64,000 nucleotides of DNA from an uncultured Robinsoniella sp. GTDB taxonomy: Bacteria > Bacillota > Clostridia > Lachnospirales > Lachnospiraceae. Below are positions 1 to 8,628 of this stretch, piece by piece. The stretch is taken from contig UQGG01000006.1 of the NCBI GenBank assembly GCA_900540475.1, positions 144,349-208,348 on the forward strand, read 5' to 3'. A program made the position numbers and the translations under genes. The notes beneath the pieces were generated by a model. The model had not been told where the DNA came from, searched no databases, and saw only the letters and a list, made by a program, of their open reading frames with translations. Numbering within the stretch: position 1 is the first letter of the stretch; the number at the start of each line of letters is the position of its first letter.

Positions 1-1206
1 CTGCTAAAGAACCAGATCCGCAATAACGCAGCAGTCCGTTTTTTGCGTTATGGCAGAAGCGGGGATGCAGTGGATCAGAAAATGTTTGAGTTTGGGGAAT
101 GTGAACCGGATCAATTTACGGTAATTGTACTACGGTATTATCTGGAGGACTGGTCTAAGAATGAGGCTCTGTTTGCTTATGTGAAGGAAGTTCACTGGGT
201 ACACAAAGAAAATAGCAGGGGTGGAATGCATTGTTACCGCGCCTCTCAGGGGGAGATTATATTCTTGGATTATGGTATGAAAGAGGAGGAAAGTGCAGGC
301 AGCATCCTTGGTGAGAAAGAGGAAGAAAGCACAGTTGGGAGCCCCCGTGAGAAAGAGGAGTCGGGAAAAGTTCTGGAGGAATTAAAAACTTTATACGGGA
401 TGAAAGGCTGTATGGGAATCGCCCATTGCAGCACCCTGGATAAACTGCCAAAGGCATATCACCGTGCTGAGCTGCTGACGGAATATTATATTCTGGCAAA
501 AGATATGCAGGTGATAGAAGAATCCGTACTGGAGGAAAAACGGCAGGGGGCGGTACAGGAGCCGGAACGGGATCATATTTTACGGTTTGTTAAGAGTGAC
601 TCAGATGAGGACCTGGGTAAATGTATGCAGAGGCTTCTGAAGAATCTCACCGCCTATCATATTCTGGAGGCACAAAAATATCTGAAAGAACTGATCGCAG
701 ATGTGATTCGTCTTTCAGAAACTATTTCCGGGGAAAAGAGCGAACAGTATGAAATGTATCTGGAAGATTTTCTGACTAACCAGATTTTTATCGGACAGGC
801 GGACATAGAGGAGTGGCTCTGCCAGCTGTTTTTACAGGTCAGAGCACAGTTAAAGAGCAGCCGTCAGCCAAGTGCAGTATGGATTATGGGTGAAGTAGAA
901 GTATATGTGGGTGAGAATTACCAGGACTGCGGAGTATCTGTAGAAGCGGTAGCGGAACACTATGGACTGAGTGTTTCTTATTTTAGTAAGCTTTTTAACC
1001 AGCATACAGGAAAGACGTTTCCTGATTATATCAGTCAGCTGCGGCTGCAAAAAGCACGGGAAATGCTCCTGGAAAAGCAAAACATGACAATTCAGGAAAT
1101 TGCAAAGGAAGTTGGTTTTAACAGTTCTTCTTATTTTTCAGCAGCATTTCGAAAGTTTTACGGAGTTTCTCCATCCCAGATCCGGAGAGTTAAGACTAAG
1201 GATTAA
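1..1206 (+). CDS. AraC-family transcriptional regulator, 5' end outside the window
   Basis: The reading frame is open from base 1, so the true start lies upstream; 401 codons are visible. The last ~100 residues form an AraC/XylS double helix-turn-helix (VAEHYGLSVSYFSKLF, then IQEIAKEVGFNSSSYFSAAF and the GVSPSQIR end). The middle part has no recognisable receiver domain, so the protein could be the cytoplasmic half of a membrane-bound AraC regulator or the C-terminal half of a YesN-type response regulator. A glutamate-rich insert (residues ~93-120) is encoded by a 36-nt tandem repeat. It lies upstream of an oligosaccharide transporter in the same direction and probably regulates it; that is inference from position. 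Confidence 0.85.
   Translation: MLKNQIRNNAAVRFLRYGRSGDAVDQKMFEFGECEPDQFTVIVLRYYLEDWSKNEALFAYVKEVHWVHKENSRGGMHCYRASQGEIIFLDYGMKEEESAGSILGEKEEESTVGSPREKEESGKVLEELKTLYGMKGCMGIAHCSTLDKLPKAYHRAELLTEYYILAKDMQVIEESVLEEKRQGAVQEPERDHILRFVKSDSDEDLGKCMQRLLKNLTAYHILEAQKYLKELIADVIRLSETISGEKSEQYEMYLEDFLTNQIFIGQADIEEWLCQLFLQVRAQLKSSRQPSAVWIMGEVEVYVGENYQDCGVSVEAVAEHYGLSVSYFSKLFNQHTGKTFPDYISQLRLQKAREMLLEKQNMTIQEIAKEVGFNSSSYFSAAFRKFYGVSPSQIRRVKTKD
277..360 (+). repeat. 36-nt tandem repeat inside the AraC-family gene
   Basis: Two full copies (277-312 and 313-348) and a 12-nt partial copy (349-360) sit in frame. Each copy begins with an ATGAAAGAGGAG/GAGAAAGAGGAA-like unit and encodes a (M/E)KEEES-type acidic stretch. 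The unit length is a multiple of three, so copy-number change would not break the frame. Confidence 0.75.
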
Positions 1207-1209
1207 TAT

Positions 1210-1300
1210 AAGAATTTACATAAGAATTGAAATAAGAAATGAAATAAGAATTAAAATAGGAAATGAAATAAGAATTAAAATAGGAATCAAGATAAGAACA
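1210..1300 (+). repeat. Degenerate purine/AT-rich short tandem repeats
   Basis: Units resembling GAAATAAGAATTAAAATAGG recur directly after the AraC stop codon. One ~23-bp unit is present twice almost exactly (around 1239-1261 and 1262-1284). The run is non-coding and of unknown role. Confidence 0.6.
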
Positions 1301-1302
1301 GG

Positions 1303-1346
1303 AGCAGGAGACGGGTGATGAAAAGCCTGGTTCCTGCTTATTTTTT
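1303..1346 (+). terminator. Probable terminator of the AraC-family gene
   Basis: AGCAGGA (1303-1309) pairs with TCCTGCT (1332-1338), followed by TTATTTTTT. The loop is long, so strength is uncertain. Confidence 0.55.
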
Positions 1347-1802
1347 ACAGTCAGCGTAGAAACTCTCTGTTTTCGTCTTCCGCCTTGCAGGCTGACGAAA
1401 CATTCGCCAGTGTCACTATCATGATAGATTGGATGGACTGATGGGTAAAAGTATATAAAAACAAAGACTATAAAATTAAAAAAAGTGTAAAATTAACGTT
1501 ACAAGATAAAGATTATAGTGGGAAAACAGCAATGTATTAGATGATATTATAAAAAGTGCGTGTAATTGGGATTGATTATAAGTAAAAATGACGGTAAGAT
1601 GCATCCATGACACCAGAGTGCGTTTGAAGTTCTTTGCTGCAGCACTTCACACTTCTCAGTATATAGTTCCAAATTCAAGTTACGTAGCCCGCTAGGCAAC
1701 CTTCATTTGGAACATACTACAGAAATGTGTTTAGTACAGCTATCAGAAAACAATTTCCAACACGTTCCGGTACGTTGAAAATAAAAAAGAAAGAGGGAGG
1801 CT

Positions 1803-2720
1803 ATGAAACCAAAACACACATTTAAAAAGGATTTGCCGCTCTATCTGATGGCACTTCCGGGAGTCGTGGTACTGCTTGCGTTTGCTTATGTTCCAATGGC
1901 GGGGTTGATACTGGTCTTTAAAGACTATCATTTTAAGGGAGGCATCTTCGGCAGCGAATGGGCGGATCCATTATTTAAGAACTTTAGTTTCTTTTTTAAT
2001 AATATGGATACAGCACTCAGAGCCACAAGAAATACAATCGGACTGAATATCTTGTTTTTTGTATTTGGGACGATCTTTGCAGTAGCTATCGCCATCATGC
2101 TCAGTGAAATTAAGAGCAAGAAATTTATAAAGGGAAGCCAGAGTGTTATGTTCTTTCCCTATTTTATCTCCTGGATGGTTATGGGCGCCATACTGAATGC
2201 ACTGCTCAGTTCCGAAGTAGGAGTTATCAGCGGTCTGCTGAAAAGGGCGGGAATTAATTTTGATTTTTACTCCAGTCCCGCGGCTTGGGTCATCATATTA
2301 GTATTAGTCGTGATCTGGCAGAGTACCGGGTATAATTCTGTTATTTATTACGGGGTTTTATCGGGATTTGATACTTCCATATACGAAGCAGCGCAGGTAG
2401 ATGGGGCAAGTAAATGGCAGCAAATCCGGAAAATAACACTTCCGCTGCTAAGGCCTACTATCATTATCATGTTTCTCCTTTCCGTAGGAAATATGCTGAA
2501 AGGAAATCTGAATATGATGATAGGACTGACAAACTTAAATCCAATGCTGCTGCCGGTAACGGATGTAATCGATGTCTTCGTATACCGAAGCGGCGTAAAA
2601 AATGGGGATATGGCATTTGCATCTGCAGTTTCCCTGTACCAGTCTATATTTGGATTTCTTTTGGTTATCATCTCCAACAAGATAGCAAAAAGATTCGATA
2701 AAGACACTTCATTATTTTAG
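1803..2720 (+). CDS. ABC transporter permease, LplB/YteP type
   Basis: Inner-membrane permease of a CUT1 sugar ABC transporter, 305 residues with about six membrane segments. The ATPase-docking EAA loop is visible as YEAAQVDGASKWQQIRKITL near residues 195-215. The N-terminus matches the LplB/YteP subgroup, which in Bacillus imports large oligosaccharides such as rhamnogalacturonan fragments. The start is set by GAGGGAGG just before ATG at 1803. It forms an operon with the second permease (16 bp downstream) and the binding protein. No ATPase gene is present, so a shared MsmX-type ATPase is expected. The substrate cannot be read from the sequence. Confidence 0.93.
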   Translation: MKPKHTFKKDLPLYLMALPGVVVLLAFAYVPMAGLILVFKDYHFKGGIFGSEWADPLFKNFSFFFNNMDTALRATRNTIGLNILFFVFGTIFAVAIAIMLSEIKSKKFIKGSQSVMFFPYFISWMVMGAILNALLSSEVGVISGLLKRAGINFDFYSSPAAWVIILVLVVIWQSTGYNSVIYYGVLSGFDTSIYEAAQVDGASKWQQIRKITLPLLRPTIIIMFLLSVGNMLKGNLNMMIGLTNLNPMLLPVTDVIDVFVYRSGVKNGDMAFASAVSLYQSIFGFLLVIISNKIAKRFDKDTSLF

Positions 2721-2735
2721 AGAGGGGATGTTGAA

Positions 2736-3626
2736 ATGAGAAAAAGGACTTTAAAACCGGATCGTATTTTATTGGGCGGCTTCTATGTGCTTTTGGGTAT
2801 ATTTTCCCTGATCTGCCTGCTTCCCATTATATTGGCAATCTCCGGCTCATTTTCTAATGAAGTTGAAATTGCCACAAAAGGATTTTCATTAGTGCCAAGA
2901 GGGTTTTCACTGGATACTTATAAGTACGTTTTCCAAAGCCAGGGAGACACGCTGCTGAGGGCGTATGGAGTAACGCTGGCGACAACGATACTGGGTACTA
3001 TTTTATCCGTTATAATTACAACCTGTTTTGCCTTTGTAATCTCCGTAAAAGATTTTCGTCATGCTAACAAACTGGCATTTTTTGCATACTTTACCATGCT
3101 GTTCAGCGGAGGTATGCTGCCCTGGTATCTGGTATGTACAAAGTATTACCACCTGGGAAATTCTTTGTGGGGGCTGATTCTGCCTTACAGCATGAATGTT
3201 TTCTACATGTATCTGATCAGAAATTTTATCAAGGGGCTGCCCTATGAACTGACTGAGAGTGCTAAAATTGACGGAGCCGGATATTTTCAGATCTTCTGGA
3301 AAGTAATTCTGCCACTGTCAAAGGCAGGAATTGTAACCATTGTATTATTTTATGCACTGACCTACTGGAATGACTTTTATCTTCCGTTAATGCTGGTTAA
3401 CAAAGATGAGTACTTTTCCATGCAGTATATACTGTACATAATGAATGCCAACATCCAGTACCTGGCAACCAATCCCAATGGCATGGGTGCAGGGCATATT
3501 GTTTTGCCTACCCAGACCATTAAAATGGCAATCACATGCATAGCCATCGGACCAATCGTATTGGTATATCCATTTGTACAGAAATATTTTGTAAAGGGTG
3601 TAACTGTGGGTGCTTTAAAAGGGTAA
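2736..3626 (+). CDS. ABC transporter permease, YtcP type
   Basis: Second permease subunit of the same CUT1 transporter, 296 residues with six predicted membrane segments. The EAA motif is seen as ESAKIDGAGYFQIFWKVIL near residues 173-192, and the C-terminus VKGVTVGALKG is typical of MalG/YtcP-type permeases. GAGAGGGG precedes the ATG. It pairs with the product of 1803-2720 to form the membrane channel, and is followed 36 bp later by the binding-protein gene. In this subgroup the gene order permease-permease-binding protein is common. Confidence 0.93.
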   Translation: MRKRTLKPDRILLGGFYVLLGIFSLICLLPIILAISGSFSNEVEIATKGFSLVPRGFSLDTYKYVFQSQGDTLLRAYGVTLATTILGTILSVIITTCFAFVISVKDFRHANKLAFFAYFTMLFSGGMLPWYLVCTKYYHLGNSLWGLILPYSMNVFYMYLIRNFIKGLPYELTESAKIDGAGYFQIFWKVILPLSKAGIVTIVLFYALTYWNDFYLPLMLVNKDEYFSMQYILYIMNANIQYLATNPNGMGAGHIVLPTQTIKMAITCIAIGPIVLVYPFVQKYFVKGVTVGALKG

Positions 3627-3662
3627 GTGTGACACGAGGTCGCACAGAAAAGGAGAGAAGGT

Positions 3663-5210
3663 ATGAGAATGAAGAGTTTAACAAAGGTAACAGCGTTATT
3701 AGCAGCAGGGGCTGTGGCAGCAGCAATGTTTACGGGATGTGCTTCCCCGAATGGCAAACAGACGGCAGGTACAAATGCAGAGGCTTCAGATTCAGCCTCA
3801 AAAGACGCCATTCCTGTAAAACTGGTAATGTTCGGGGAAGAATCTCCCCGTATGAAAGAGCTGATGGCAAATGAAATCCATCAAAAAGTATTAGATGAGA
3901 TCAATGTGGATCTGGAAATCCAGTATCTGCCCTGGACAGAATATGCAGGGGGTAAATCAGAACTGATGTTTTCAGCAGGTGAAAAATTCATGTGTTACAC
4001 CAATACGGAAGTAACAGCAAAAATGGTTGGAAAAGGCTATTACGCAGATGTTACGAATCTCTTGAAGGATAATGCCCCGGAACTGTATCAATATTGTGAT
4101 GAAGAAAATGCCGCAAAGGCATTTACCATTGGCGGTAAAATATATTCCATACCGGTTGGATATAAGCCAAATGCCGGTGAAGATTACCTGATGATGGTGA
4201 GAAAAGATTTAATGGAAGAGGCGGGAGTCTCGGAGATTAAAAGCATTGAGGATTTAGAGAATTTCTATACGCTGTGTAAAGAAAAACATCCCGACTATAT
4301 TGGACTGGGGCGAGGTTTGAATCCCAAGGTGTTAAACGGAGCCATAGCATCAGACATTAATATGAACTTTATCAATAACTTTGCCATGACGGATGCCAAT
4401 GCCCCGGATGATGCAAAAGTCTATAGCTACTATGAATCCGAAGAGTACAGGCAGGTAAGTGAAATAGCGAAGCGCTGGAACCAGATGGGAATCATTCCAT
4501 CTTACCAGTTATCAAATGGAGAGCAGTCAAGCAGTGAATTTGCAGCAGGAAGAGCCATGTTTGCAGTCAGTTCCAATGACCGCATATTTGAAATGATGGA
4601 AAGTGTCCGTTCCTCAGCACCAAATGCGGTATTTGAAAATGTATACCTGGGTGATACTGCCAGAAAACCGCTCATGAGCTGGGGCACATATGTTACGGCA
4701 TTTGGAATCAGTGCCGGTGTGGAAGAACCGGAAGAACTGGCAGCGTATATTAAAGTTATCAACCTGTTCCAGAAGAACCAGGAATGGGTGGATCTGTGGA
4801 TTTATGGCGTCGAAGGAACCGACTACAAGCTTACGGAAAATGGACGTGTGGAAAGAATCTGCACCGATGAAATCATTCATAACTGGATGCCCGTCAATAC
4901 GGAATTCCGCCGTTACCCCAGCTACATTACAGATGAACAGATTGAAACCTTCAATAAACAGGCTGAGGGCAGTATTACCATGAAGTCCACTAATTTTATT
5001 TTTGATACAGAGCCTGTGAAATCCGAGTATGCCCAGCTGCAGGCAGTAGAATCGGAGTATCTGAATCCCATCTCTAATGGATTCAAAGATTACGATGAAA
5101 ATATTGATAAGGCAATAGAAAAGCTAAAAGCAGCCGGACTGGATAAATTTATGGAAGAGCTGCAAAGGCAGTTTGATGAATTTATGAATGCAAAAGGGAA
5201 CGGGAAATGA
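3663..5210 (+). CDS. Extracellular solute-binding lipoprotein, LplA/YtcQ type
   Basis: 515-residue sugar-binding protein that delivers an oligosaccharide to the two upstream permeases. A lipoprotein signal peptide ends in the lipobox FTGC with the lipidated Cys at residue 26, so it should be anchored to the outer face of the membrane. A Ser/Ala-rich linker precedes the binding domain. The large size (over 500 residues) fits the LplA/YtcQ subgroup, whose members bind large glycan fragments. AGGAGAGAAGGT precedes ATG. Downstream there is a stem-loop (5227-5262) but no strong plus-strand T-tract. Confidence 0.92.
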   Translation: MRMKSLTKVTALLAAGAVAAAMFTGCASPNGKQTAGTNAEASDSASKDAIPVKLVMFGEESPRMKELMANEIHQKVLDEINVDLEIQYLPWTEYAGGKSELMFSAGEKFMCYTNTEVTAKMVGKGYYADVTNLLKDNAPELYQYCDEENAAKAFTIGGKIYSIPVGYKPNAGEDYLMMVRKDLMEEAGVSEIKSIEDLENFYTLCKEKHPDYIGLGRGLNPKVLNGAIASDINMNFINNFAMTDANAPDDAKVYSYYESEEYRQVSEIAKRWNQMGIIPSYQLSNGEQSSSEFAAGRAMFAVSSNDRIFEMMESVRSSAPNAVFENVYLGDTARKPLMSWGTYVTAFGISAGVEEPEELAAYIKVINLFQKNQEWVDLWIYGVEGTDYKLTENGRVERICTDEIIHNWMPVNTEFRRYPSYITDEQIETFNKQAEGSITMKSTNFIFDTEPVKSEYAQLQAVESEYLNPISNGFKDYDENIDKAIEKLKAAGLDKFMEELQRQFDEFMNAKGNGK

Positions 5211-5226
5211 TAAAACAGGCATAAAA

Positions 5227-5262
5227 ATACCGCCCACAGGTCTGTTTGATCAGGGGCGGTAT
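5227..5262 (-). terminator. Stem-loop after the binding-protein gene, T-tract on the minus strand
   Basis: ATACCGCCC (5227-5235) pairs with GGGCGGTAT (5254-5262). Read on the minus strand the stem is followed by a T-tract (5223-5227 are A on plus). On the plus strand it lacks a T-run and may only protect the 3' end of the lplA-type mRNA. Confidence 0.5.
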
Positions 5263-5348
5263 GGTATCAGAGATCTATGTCAGAAAAGTGAAGGTGCAGA
5301 TCACTATATATCCCGGCTTTGATTTCCCCCATAAAATGAGGAGTGCCC

Positions 5349-5365
5349 CGGTGTCTGGTACACCG
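5349..5365. repeat. CGGTGT-ACACCG hairpin, copy 1
   Basis: CGGTGTCTGGTACACCG, a 6-bp stem extended by flanking GCC(C)/(A)GGC pairs. A nearly identical hairpin lies at 10851-10867, also just downstream of a solute-binding-protein gene. Confidence 0.6.
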
Positions 5366-5510
5366 AGGCTATTATGAAAAAATTTATCTATATGTGTAAT
5401 GAAAACATTACGCTATAAACCGGAAGTTATCTCTTTTGGAGATGTTTAAAGTATAACAATGACTTGTGAACGAAGTATGAACACTACGTGAATTTATTGT
5501 AAAAAATAAC

Positions 5511-5540
5511 GAAAAACAGGTTCTTGAAGAACCTGTTTTG
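5511..5540 (-). terminator. Terminator of the S1-repeat gene
   Basis: AAACAGGTTC pairs with GAACCTGTTT around a 5-nt loop. On the minus strand the stem is followed by TTTTT, directly downstream of the S1 gene that ends at 5610. Confidence 0.75.
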
Positions 5541-5609
5541 GTGAATTACGACAAAGCACCGCGTTAAATTGGTGTAATATAAAAGTCAAAATGACAGATA
5601 GTTTGCCGA

Positions 5610-6590
5610 TTATAATTTAATTTTAGCGAAAAGAGATCCCAGATTAGTAGAAACACTTTCTGTTTCAGGAAGGTCGAAGGTTTCTTCTGTCACTTCTTCT
5701 GCGGCAACATCGTTTAATGCTTTCATGCTAAGGCTGAGTTTTCCGTCTTTAATATTAATGACTTTAACTTTTACCTGATCGCCAACAGCTAGAACAGCTG
5801 CGGGAGTTTTAATTCTCTTTTCACAGATTTGTGAAATATGTACAAGTCCGGACAGACCATTGCCGATATTGATAAATGCACCGTAAGGCTGAATGGATTC
5901 AACGGTACCTTCCGTTACAAAACCAACTTCGACATTTGATACTTTTGCTTTTCTGTCTTCGTTTGCTTTTTCTCTTAAGATTTCTTTTGCGGATAATACC
6001 AGTTTATTGTCTTCTTCGTCAACATTAATGACCCGAACCTGAATTTCCTGACCCAGCCATTCGTTTAAATCTTCCACATAATTTAAAGAAAGTTTGGAAG
6101 CGGGAATAAATCCGCGGATACCTTCTACATATGCAATTACACCGGCATTGACAACGCCGCCGATTTTTACGGTCAGGTTAGTCTGATTGTCTTTCATTTC
6201 TTTTAATTTATCCCACGCCAGCACTTCATTTGCGTCCTTGCTGGAGAGCATGATCTGTCCCTGGCCGCCGTCTCTTCTGACAACAGTTGCGGAGATTTCA
6301 TCACCAATATGAACAGACTCCTTCAGACTACAGTTCGGGTCTGCACTGTAATCTTCCAGGCGGATCACACCTTCGGTGTAATACTTAAGGTCTAACGTGA
6401 TCTCTGTTTCTGTAACCCCGATTACAGTACCGGTAAGGATATCGCCTTCGTGGATTTGTTTCAGAGAAGCGGTTAACTCTTTTTCGTAATCAGCCATGCT
6501 TTCTGTAACAGTCTCATCTTCAGCGGATTCGTTGACGGTTTCAGCAGTTTCTGGTGTAGCAGTTGTTTCGTTTAATATTTCTTCTGACAT
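5610..6590 (-). CDS. S1 RNA-binding domain protein (ribosomal protein S1-like)
   Basis: 326-residue protein with three S1 OB-fold repeats (roughly residues 45-120, 130-210 and 220-300), after an acidic N-terminus. S1 repeats bind single-stranded RNA; short S1 homologues in Firmicutes are thought to act on mRNA or ribosomes. The start at 6590 is chosen because GGAGG lies 5 nt upstream on the minus strand; a GTG 21 nt further upstream has no such site. A consensus-like promoter (6626-6654) and a terminator (5511-5540) make it a single-gene unit. It is shorter than the usual four- to six-repeat S1, so it may not be the canonical RpsA. Confidence 0.88.
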   Translation of the reverse strand: MSEEILNETTATPETAETVNESAEDETVTESMADYEKELTASLKQIHEGDILTGTVIGVTETEITLDLKYYTEGVIRLEDYSADPNCSLKESVHIGDEISATVVRRDGGQGQIMLSSKDANEVLAWDKLKEMKDNQTNLTVKIGGVVNAGVIAYVEGIRGFIPASKLSLNYVEDLNEWLGQEIQVRVINVDEEDNKLVLSAKEILREKANEDRKAKVSNVEVGFVTEGTVESIQPYGAFINIGNGLSGLVHISQICEKRIKTPAAVLAVGDQVKVKVINIKDGKLSLSMKALNDVAAEEVTEETFDLPETESVSTNLGSLFAKIKL

Positions 6591-6625
6591 ATGATCCTCC
6601 TTATTTCCCACTATAGAATGATAAA

Positions 6626-6654
6626 ACTATAACATTTTTGCATAAAAAAATCAA
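6626..6654 (-). promoter_or_regulatory. Sigma-A promoter for the S1-repeat gene
   Basis: On the minus strand TTGATT (6654-6649) and TATAGT (6631-6626) are separated by exactly 17 nt, ~36 nt before the start codon. Confidence 0.7.
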
Positions 6655-6694
6655 CAGAAATGGCTTAAAATGGGCAGAATAGGCAATACAGGGT

Positions 6695-6723
6695 TTGAAA
6701 AGCAAAAAAAAGTATGATATGAT
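6695..6723 (+). promoter_or_regulatory. Sigma-A promoter for the pyrophosphatase gene
   Basis: TTGAAA (6695-6700), 17-nt spacer, TATGAT (6718-6723). Confidence 0.6.
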
Positions 6724-6900
6724 GAAAGTCGGATAACAGCAAGAATTTCGTTAAAAATAGTAAGTGTACCGGATTGTAAAGGAATCCATGCACAGCTGCC
6801 TGAAACAATTTAAAACATGCATGAAGATGCATAGAATTGGAGTCAGTGGTGCATTGATACAACATGAGGATATGAAAAATTTATAATGAGGTATTGAGAA

Positions 6901-8586
6901 TTGAGTACATTAATCGGAAAGGATAACGATGAGATGCAGGATACAATGAAGAAAAAAGTATATATCATCGGTCACAAGAACCCGGATACAGATTCTATCT
7001 GCTCTGCAATCGCTTACGCAGATGTAAAGAATAAAATAGGTGATGCTATCTATGTTCCCAAAAGAGCAGGACAGATCAGCGAGGAAACGCAGTTTGTATT
7101 AGACCGCTTTGGAATGAAGCCGCCAGGTTATGTCCCAAATGTGGGAACCAGAGTGAAAGATATGGATATCCGCAGGATACCCGGCGTCAGCCACAGTATT
7201 TCACTGAAAAAAGCATGGACACTGATGAAAGATGAGAATGTTAATACGCTGCCCATTACAAAAGACAACAATATTCTGGAGGGTTTAATTACCATCAGTG
7301 ATATTGCACAGTCTTATATGGATATATTGGATAATGAAATCCTATCTACCGCCAGAACACAATACAGCAACATTCTGGGGACGCTGGAAGGTAATATGGT
7401 GGTGGGAAATGAACATGCTTATTTTGTAAAAGGAAAAGTGGTTGTAGCGGCAGCTAACCCCGATCTGATGGAAAACTATATTGAAGAGGATGACCTGGTC
7501 ATTCTGGGCAACAGGTATGAATCCCAGCTGTGCGCCATTGAAATGAATGCCAGTTGCATTATTGTCTGTGAGGGTGCCCCGGTATCCAGAACGATTCAGC
7601 ATCTGGCTCATGAAAAGGCTTGTTCGATTATCAGCACGCCCCATGACACCTATACAGTAGCCAGACTTATGAATCAGAGTATGCCGGTAAAATTTTTCAT
7701 GAAGAAGAATGGCCTTCTGACCTTCGAACTGGATGATTTTACGGATAGTATTAAGGATACCATGGCGAAGAAGAGATACCGTGATTTCCCGGTACTGGAC
7801 AAGCATGGCTGCTATGTGGGGATGATTTCCAGGCGGAATCTGCTGGGTATGAAACGCAACAGATTGATTCTGGTTGATCATAATGAAGCTTCCCAGGCGG
7901 TAGATAATATTGAAAGCGCCGAGATTCTGGAGATTATCGATCATCACAGACTGGGGTCACTGGAAACAATGGCACCAGTGTTCTTCCGAAACCAGCCGGT
8001 TGGCTGTACGGCGACCATTATTTATCAGATCTATCAGGAAAAGGGAATTGAGATTCCTTCTAATATAGCAGGACTTTTGTGTTCCGCAATTATTTCGGAT
8101 ACTTTGATGTTCCGTTCTCCAACCTGTACGGCGGTGGATCGGGATGCGGCACAGAGGCTGGCACAGATTGCAGGAATAGAAATCGAAGCTTATGCATCTG
8201 AGATGTTTGCAGCAGGAAGCAATTTGAAGAAAAAGTCTCCGGAAGAAATCTTTTATCAGGATTTTAAGAAATTCGAGCTTAACCAGGCGAATTTCGGAGT
8301 TGGACAGATTAATTCCATGAATGCATCTGAGTTAAAGGATATTAAAGGCAGATTAATACCGTATCTGGAAAAAGCCCTGGGGCAGCATGGAGAGACAATG
8401 CTGTTTTTCATGCTTACGGATATCATGAATGAGTCAACGGAGCTGCTATGCTTTGGCGGAGATTCGGAGGAACTGGTAAGAGAAGCATTTCACCAGCAGC
8501 CAGAGGATCATTCCGTATATCTTCCCGGCATAGTCTCCAGAAAGAAACAGCTGATTCCTGCATTTATGAATGCATTGCAGCAGTAA
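6901..8586 (+). CDS. ppaC: Manganese-dependent inorganic pyrophosphatase with CBS and DRTGG domains
   Basis: Cytosolic family II enzyme hydrolysing pyrophosphate to phosphate. The DHH phosphoesterase signature starts as IGHKNPDTDSICSAIAYA. A regulatory insert with CBS repeats flanking a DRTGG-like region follows (roughly residues 75-320), then the DHH motif (IDHHRLGS) and the DHHA2 C-terminus. The ~560-residue length fits the nucleotide-regulated CBS-containing subfamily rather than the ~310-residue short form. The start is uncertain: TTG at 6901 has GAGG nearby, but ATG codons at 6934 and 6946 (giving MKKKVYIIGHK, the usual family start) are equally plausible. The flavin reductase gene follows 42 bp downstream and probably shares the transcript. 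Confidence 0.92.
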   Translation: MSTLIGKDNDEMQDTMKKKVYIIGHKNPDTDSICSAIAYADVKNKIGDAIYVPKRAGQISEETQFVLDRFGMKPPGYVPNVGTRVKDMDIRRIPGVSHSISLKKAWTLMKDENVNTLPITKDNNILEGLITISDIAQSYMDILDNEILSTARTQYSNILGTLEGNMVVGNEHAYFVKGKVVVAAANPDLMENYIEEDDLVILGNRYESQLCAIEMNASCIIVCEGAPVSRTIQHLAHEKACSIISTPHDTYTVARLMNQSMPVKFFMKKNGLLTFELDDFTDSIKDTMAKKRYRDFPVLDKHGCYVGMISRRNLLGMKRNRLILVDHNEASQAVDNIESAEILEIIDHHRLGSLETMAPVFFRNQPVGCTATIIYQIYQEKGIEIPSNIAGLLCSAIISDTLMFRSPTCTAVDRDAAQRLAQIAGIEIEAYASEMFAAGSNLKKKSPEEIFYQDFKKFELNQANFGVGQINSMNASELKDIKGRLIPYLEKALGQHGETMLFFMLTDIMNESTELLCFGGDSEELVREAFHQQPEDHSVYLPGIVSRKKQLIPAFMNALQQ

Positions 8587-8628
8587 AAACTGGATAAAGG
8601 ATAAGATAAAATAAAGGGAGGAAATGCT

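Larger units (their letters stand above)
1207..1802. other. 596-bp intergenic region with repeats, a terminator and a structured leader
   Basis: No gene is seen. From left to right it holds a purine-rich degenerate repeat (ATAAGAATTAAAATAGGAA-like units, 1210-1300), a terminator-like hairpin (1303-1346), a TGTAA-N8-TTACA palindrome (1486-1503), and a stretch with strong inverted repeats (1625-1713). It ends in a strong GAGGGAGG ribosome-binding site for the transporter gene at 1803. A clear sigma-A promoter was not identified. Confidence 0.6.
5211..5589. other. Intergenic region between convergent lplA-type and S1-type genes
   Basis: No gene is seen. It contains the stem-loop at 5227-5262, a hairpin with CGGTGTCTGGTACACCG (5349-5365), a perfect palindrome GTAATG-AAAA-CATTAC (5396-5411), and the S1-gene terminator (5511-5540). 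Confidence 0.55.
6591..6900. other. Divergent intergenic region, S1 gene and pyrophosphatase
   Basis: No gene is seen. It holds a minus-strand promoter for the S1 gene (6626-6654), a plus-strand promoter (6695-6723) and a ~170-nt leader of the pyrophosphatase gene containing a short ATGCAT-GAAG-ATGCAT hairpin near 6820-6835. Confidence 0.5.

Noticed and set aside
1207..1310. CRISPR-like repeat array.
   Set aside because: The units are short, degenerate and contiguous with no spacers, so this is simple AT-rich tandem repetition.
7342..7947. 201-codon open frame on the minus strand.
   Set aside because: It lies entirely inside the well-supported pyrophosphatase gene and has no ribosome-binding site or recognisable protein pattern.
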